Positions 6,179-8,794 of a DNA stretch of 8,794 nt are shown here, piece after piece. Under the pieces are notes generated by a model that did not search any database, had not been told where the DNA came from, and was given only the letters and a program-made list of their open reading frames with translations. This DNA is from Chitinophagaceae bacterium (GTDB taxonomy: Bacteria > Bacteroidota > Bacteroidia > Chitinophagales > Chitinophagaceae), in the NCBI GenBank assembly GCA_947447815.1, contig CANFLJ010000059.1:1-8794 (forward strand), in the 5' to 3' direction. A program made the translations under genes and the position numbers. Each line of letters starts with the position of its first letter. Position 1 is the stretch's first letter.

Positions 6179-6351
6179 ATTAGCTAATTTGATGATGTGA
6201 TAATTAGATAATTGAATACAGAATTAGCGGATTGGCGGATTAGCGAATTATCGAATTAATAAAGAATTTAAATTAAGAACGAATACGTTTTATAATATAT
6301 AATGAAGCTTAATTAGCATATTAGCTAATTAGCTCATTAGCAGATTAAAAA
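6179..6351. repeat. Degenerate 8-base tandem repeat (ATTAGCnn) between era and der
   Basis: The gap holds three blocks of five octamers in strict 8-base register: 6179-6218 (ATTAGCTA, ATTTGATG, ATGTGATA, ATTAGATA, ATTGAATA), 6223-6262 (ATTAGCGG, ATTGGCGG, ATTAGCGA, ATTATCGA, ATTAATAA) and 6312-6351 (ATTAGCAT, ATTAGCTA, ATTAGCTC, ATTAGCAG, ATTAAAAA). Exact ATTAGC occurs seven times. Copies nearer der are the least diverged. The stretch 6263-6311 is AT-rich without the repeat and contains TATAAT at 6291-6296, but no matching upstream promoter element. der may therefore be read from the era transcript. Confidence 0.8.
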
Positions 6352-6357
6352 GAAATT

Positions 6358-7671
6358 ATGTCATATACTATAGCAATTACAGGCAGGCCGAATGTAGGAA
6401 AGAGTACCTTATTCAATCGTTTATTAGAATTCAGAAAAGCCATTGTGGATGATTTGAGCGGTGTAACTCGTGACAGACAATATGGTGTTGCCGACTGGAA
6501 TGGTAAATCTTTCAACGTGATAGATACCGGTGGTTTTGTGCCAGAGAGTGAAGATGTGTTTGAAAAAGAAATACGCAAACAGGTTCGTATAGCGATTGAT
6601 GAAGCAAATGCCATTGTATTTATGGTGGATGTAACATCGGGCATTACGCCGCTGGATGAAGCCATGGCAGAAATGCTTCGTAAGACTACCAAGCCGGTTT
6701 ATCTGGTAGTAAATAAAGTAGATAACGGACAAAGAGAGCTTGAAGCGAGTGAGTTTTATGCTTTGGGTATCGATCCTATTTATACTGTTTCCAGCATGAA
6801 TGGTAGTGGTACCGGCGAATTGCTGGATGCAATTGCAGAACCAATACCAGTAGAAGATGTAGATGCAGAAAGAGGCAAAGAGCTTCCTAAGTTTGCTATT
6901 ATTGGTCAGCCTAACGTTGGTAAATCTTCGTTACTGAATGCTTTGATTGGCGAAGAAAGAACTATTGTAAGCGATGTGGCTGGTACTACCCGCGATTCTA
7001 TCCATACGCACTATAATCTATTCAACAAAGAATTTATGTTGATAGATACAGCCGGTATCCGTAAGAAGAATAAGGAAAAAGAAGATCTGGAGTTCTATTC
7101 TATTATACGTGCCATCAGGGCAATGGATGAAGCCGATGTTTGTCTGTTATTAATAGATGCAGAAAAAGGTATTACCGCACAGGATGTAAATATATTTAGT
7201 CTGGCTACCCGTAAAGGAAAGGGTATTGCGGTAATTGTAAATAAGTGGGATTTAGTAGAAGAAAAGACCACCAATACAGCCCGTGATTATGAAGCGAATC
7301 TTAAACGCAAGTTTGCTCCTTTTACGGATGTGCCTGTGGTATTTATTTCGGTAAAAGATAAGACCCGTATCATGAAGGTGGTAGATACCGCGCTGGAAGT
7401 GTTTGAAAACAAGAGCCGTAAAGTACCTACTTCCAAGTTGAATGATGTGATGCTGAAAGCGGTAGAATCATACCATGCACCGGTAGTAAGGGGCCATATT
7501 GTAAAGATAAAATATATCACACAATTGCCTACACAAACACCTTCGTTTGCATTCTTTACCAACTTCCCGGATGATATTAAATCTCCTTACAGAAACTATC
7601 TGGAAAATCAGTTGAGAACCAACTTCAACTTTAAGGGTATCCCTATCAGAATATTCTTTAGAAAGAAGTAG
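6358..7671 (+). CDS. der: Ribosome-associated GTPase Der (EngA)
   Basis: Double-GTPase needed for 50S subunit maturation. The 437 residues are the usual length. First G domain: GRPNVGKS at 9-16, DTGG at 56-59, NKVD at 119-122. Second G domain: GQPNVGKS at 183-190, DTAG at 230-233, NKWD at 295-298. A C-terminal KH-like domain follows, ending in the family sequence NFKGIPIRIFFRKK. The ATG at 6358 gives the conserved MSYTIAITGRPNVGKS start and is preceded by AAAAAGAAATT, A-rich without a Shine-Dalgarno. It follows era on the same strand after 183 bases; no convincing promoter of its own was found. The product works on the subunit opposite to Era's. Confidence 0.99.
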   Translation: MSYTIAITGRPNVGKSTLFNRLLEFRKAIVDDLSGVTRDRQYGVADWNGKSFNVIDTGGFVPESEDVFEKEIRKQVRIAIDEANAIVFMVDVTSGITPLDEAMAEMLRKTTKPVYLVVNKVDNGQRELEASEFYALGIDPIYTVSSMNGSGTGELLDAIAEPIPVEDVDAERGKELPKFAIIGQPNVGKSSLLNALIGEERTIVSDVAGTTRDSIHTHYNLFNKEFMLIDTAGIRKKNKEKEDLEFYSIIRAIRAMDEADVCLLLIDAEKGITAQDVNIFSLATRKGKGIAVIVNKWDLVEEKTTNTARDYEANLKRKFAPFTDVPVVFISVKDKTRIMKVVDTALEVFENKSRKVPTSKLNDVMLKAVESYHAPVVRGHIVKIKYITQLPTQTPSFAFFTNFPDDIKSPYRNYLENQLRTNFNFKGIPIRIFFRKK

Positions 7672-7676
7672 TTTTT

Positions 7677-7711
7677 AATTAAGAATTAAAAATTAATAAT
7701 TAAGAATTTGA
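7677..7711. repeat. Degenerate 7-base tandem repeat (AATTAAn) after der
   Basis: Five heptamers in exact register begin six bases after the der stop codon: AATTAAG, AATTAAA, AATTAAT, AATTAAG, AATTTGA. The sequence family differs from the octamers before der and the AGGAG heptamers after the helicase, but the organisation is the same. Confidence 0.65.
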
Positions 7712-7722
7712 AATACATTTTG

Positions 7723-7757
7723 AAGGCTTAGGGAATAAATAACCTAGGCCTTTTTTT
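7723..7757 (+). terminator. Terminator of der (and possibly era-der)
   Basis: AAGGCTTAGG (7723-7732) pairs with CCTAGGCCTT (7743-7752) over 10 bp with one wobble pair and a 10-base loop, followed by a T tract at 7751-7757. The tract overlaps the stop codon of the convergent gene (7758-7756). Read on the minus strand it is followed by CAAAATG, so it is weaker in that direction. Confidence 0.85.
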
Positions 7758-8766
7758 ATGGGCGTTTTTTCTTCCATTGCTTAAACTCCCTCTTGCTCAT
7801 TTCTTTTGTAATGACGGTTTCGGGATGAAGCGCAGTATAGGTTTTGCCATCTTCTAAAAGACTTATTAATCCTTCTTTAGTACAAAACATGGGATTGATA
7901 AATGTATAATTAAAAGAAAATGGTATAGTCCCTGAATCTATTTTAAAACGATTTCTATCATCATAATAAGATACTGAAAAAGTTAATGTAGCTTTCGAAG
8001 TGTTAGTCAAAACACCTGCTAAAGCAATTGGTTGTCCTGCTTGTACGTCCTGCCCTACTTCAACAAATGCGTTATGAATTCCTTTATACATTGCAAAAGA
8101 ACAATCTTTTTGATAAATTTCCAGATTAGCCCCACGCGCATAAAAAGAATCATTTTCTGAAACTAATTTATCTGGGATAGTTACTGAATATATTCTCCCT
8201 TTTCTTGCAGCATAAACAGTATCGCCATAATTCAATTCAAAAGATACTAATTTCCTTACACTAGAATCAAGATAATAACTTATTTGGGGAGTTTCGAAGG
8301 TTTTAATCCTTGCTTTAATTTTCATACGAGAAAGGCTATCCATAATATACCTAATATCTTCAATATGATCAGCTGTTTGTGTCAATTTTGCAGTTACAAT
8401 TCTACCATTATTTACAGGCAATAAATAGGGATAATTAGTGTCAATTAATGGCTTTAAATAACCTCTGAAATTGTTGAATTTATAATTAAAATCAGTAGCT
8501 AAGAGCGGATTATCGGGCGTTAATTCAAACAGATAATTAGTGCCAGGTTTTACATCACCATCATAAGGCAACCTTATACTGGATGTCAGATTATCAATGC
8601 TCGTAAAATAAAGATGAATTACATAGTTAATCTTGGAGTAATTAGTGGCAGTAAAACTATACCCTCCTCTGTTGTTTCTAACCCAATTCACTTTAACGGT
8701 CTCTTGAGAAAACAATATTGATTTAAAAACAAAAAGGCATGTAAATAATACTACTATTTTTTTCAT
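7756..8766 (-). CDS. Exported protein with degenerate M23/LytM domain, probably non-catalytic
   Basis: The 336-residue protein starts MKKIVVLFTCLFVFKSILFSQ, a signal peptide with likely cleavage near residue 20-21. Residues about 25-165 look like a Bacteroidota-specific N-terminal region that I do not recognise. Residues about 175-268 align with M23 peptidases: NYGDTVYAARKGRIYSV, then VEVGQDVQAGQPIALAG, then ATLTFSV. Active members have an Asp in the first motif, a His before the GQ segment and HxHF at the end; here these positions appear to be Ser175, Gly229 and Thr260-x-Thr262. The fold may survive while zinc binding is lost, as in regulatory LytM factors such as EnvC and NlpD. The ATG at 8766 is preferred over that at 8787, which would add MIIQLYR before the signal peptide. 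The promoter lies off the right edge. Confidence 0.75.
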   Translation of the reverse strand: MKKIVVLFTCLFVFKSILFSQETVKVNWVRNNRGGYSFTATNYSKINYVIHLYFTSIDNLTSSIRLPYDGDVKPGTNYLFELTPDNPLLATDFNYKFNNFRGYLKPLIDTNYPYLLPVNNGRIVTAKLTQTADHIEDIRYIMDSLSRMKIKARIKTFETPQISYYLDSSVRKLVSFELNYGDTVYAARKGRIYSVTIPDKLVSENDSFYARGANLEIYQKDCSFAMYKGIHNAFVEVGQDVQAGQPIALAGVLTNTSKATLTFSVSYYDDRNRFKIDSGTIPFSFNYTFINPMFCTKEGLISLLEDGKTYTALHPETVITKEMSKREFKQWKKKRP

Positions 8767-8794
8767 CCGATACAATTGAATAATCATTTCAAAA

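Noticed and set aside
6291..6296. TATAAT as a -10 box for der
   Set aside because: It lies in an AT-rich stretch with no upstream partner, and the Bacteroidota primary sigma factor uses a different element.
6179..6351. ATTAGC array as a CRISPR array
   Set aside because: The unit is only 8 bases with no unique spacers between copies.
6345..6732. Two open frames of 115 and 102 codons on the minus strand over the start of der
   Set aside because: Both overlap the first G domain of der in antisense and each other; they are shadows of a strongly conserved gene.
8767..8787. Upstream ATG extending the M23-like protein by MIIQLYR
   Set aside because: The extension would bury the typical MKK signal peptide start; the ATG at 8766 fits secretion better.

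Overview
The window comes from an AT-rich member of the Bacteroidota, most likely the order Chitinophagales. That is an inference from several signs. Two promoters match the Bacteroidota core pattern (TTTG, 19-21 bases, TAnnTTTG). No gene has a convincing Shine-Dalgarno sequence; starts are preceded by A-rich stretches. The exported protein at the right end has a signal peptide ending in SFSQ, and the protein sequences look Bacteroidota-like. No phage, transposase, CRISPR or defence gene was found, so this is mainly conserved chromosome.

Layout, left to right. (1) A 5'-truncated superfamily 1 helicase (+) of the FBH1-like branch, with a C-terminal DNA-binding helix-turn-helix. It converges on dnaK (-) at a shared bidirectional terminator. 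(2) dnaK, preceded by an unusual cluster of TGTCAG/CTGACA elements instead of a CIRCE operator. (3) A ribosomal protein operon on the minus strand, rpsF-rpsR-rplI (bS6, bS18, bL9). It has a structured leader resembling an S6:S18 autoregulatory site and a second structured gap of 100 bases before rplI. (4) Divergent from it, an initiator tRNA-fMet(CAT) with an exact Bacteroidota promoter and its own terminator, followed 24 bases later by era. (5) der (engA) on the plus strand, separated from era by a degenerate 8-base tandem repeat. (6) A convergent gene (-) for an exported protein with a degenerate M23/LytM domain that has lost its metal ligands.

The middle of the window is a translation and ribosome-assembly neighbourhood: small-subunit proteins bS6 and bS18, large-subunit protein bL9, initiator tRNA, Era (30S maturation) and Der (50S maturation), with the chaperone DnaK next door. 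The rpsF operon and the tRNA-era transcript start from back-to-back promoters whose upstream elements lie only 7 bases apart.

The most interesting signals are non-coding: the dnaK upstream repeats, the rpsF leader, the rpsR-rplI gap structure, the tRNA-fMet T-stem mismatch, the lack of room for a separate era promoter, and the strictly periodic 7- and 8-base degenerate repeats in three gene gaps. No gene gap exceeds 300 bases. I did not find a wholly new multi-gene system.
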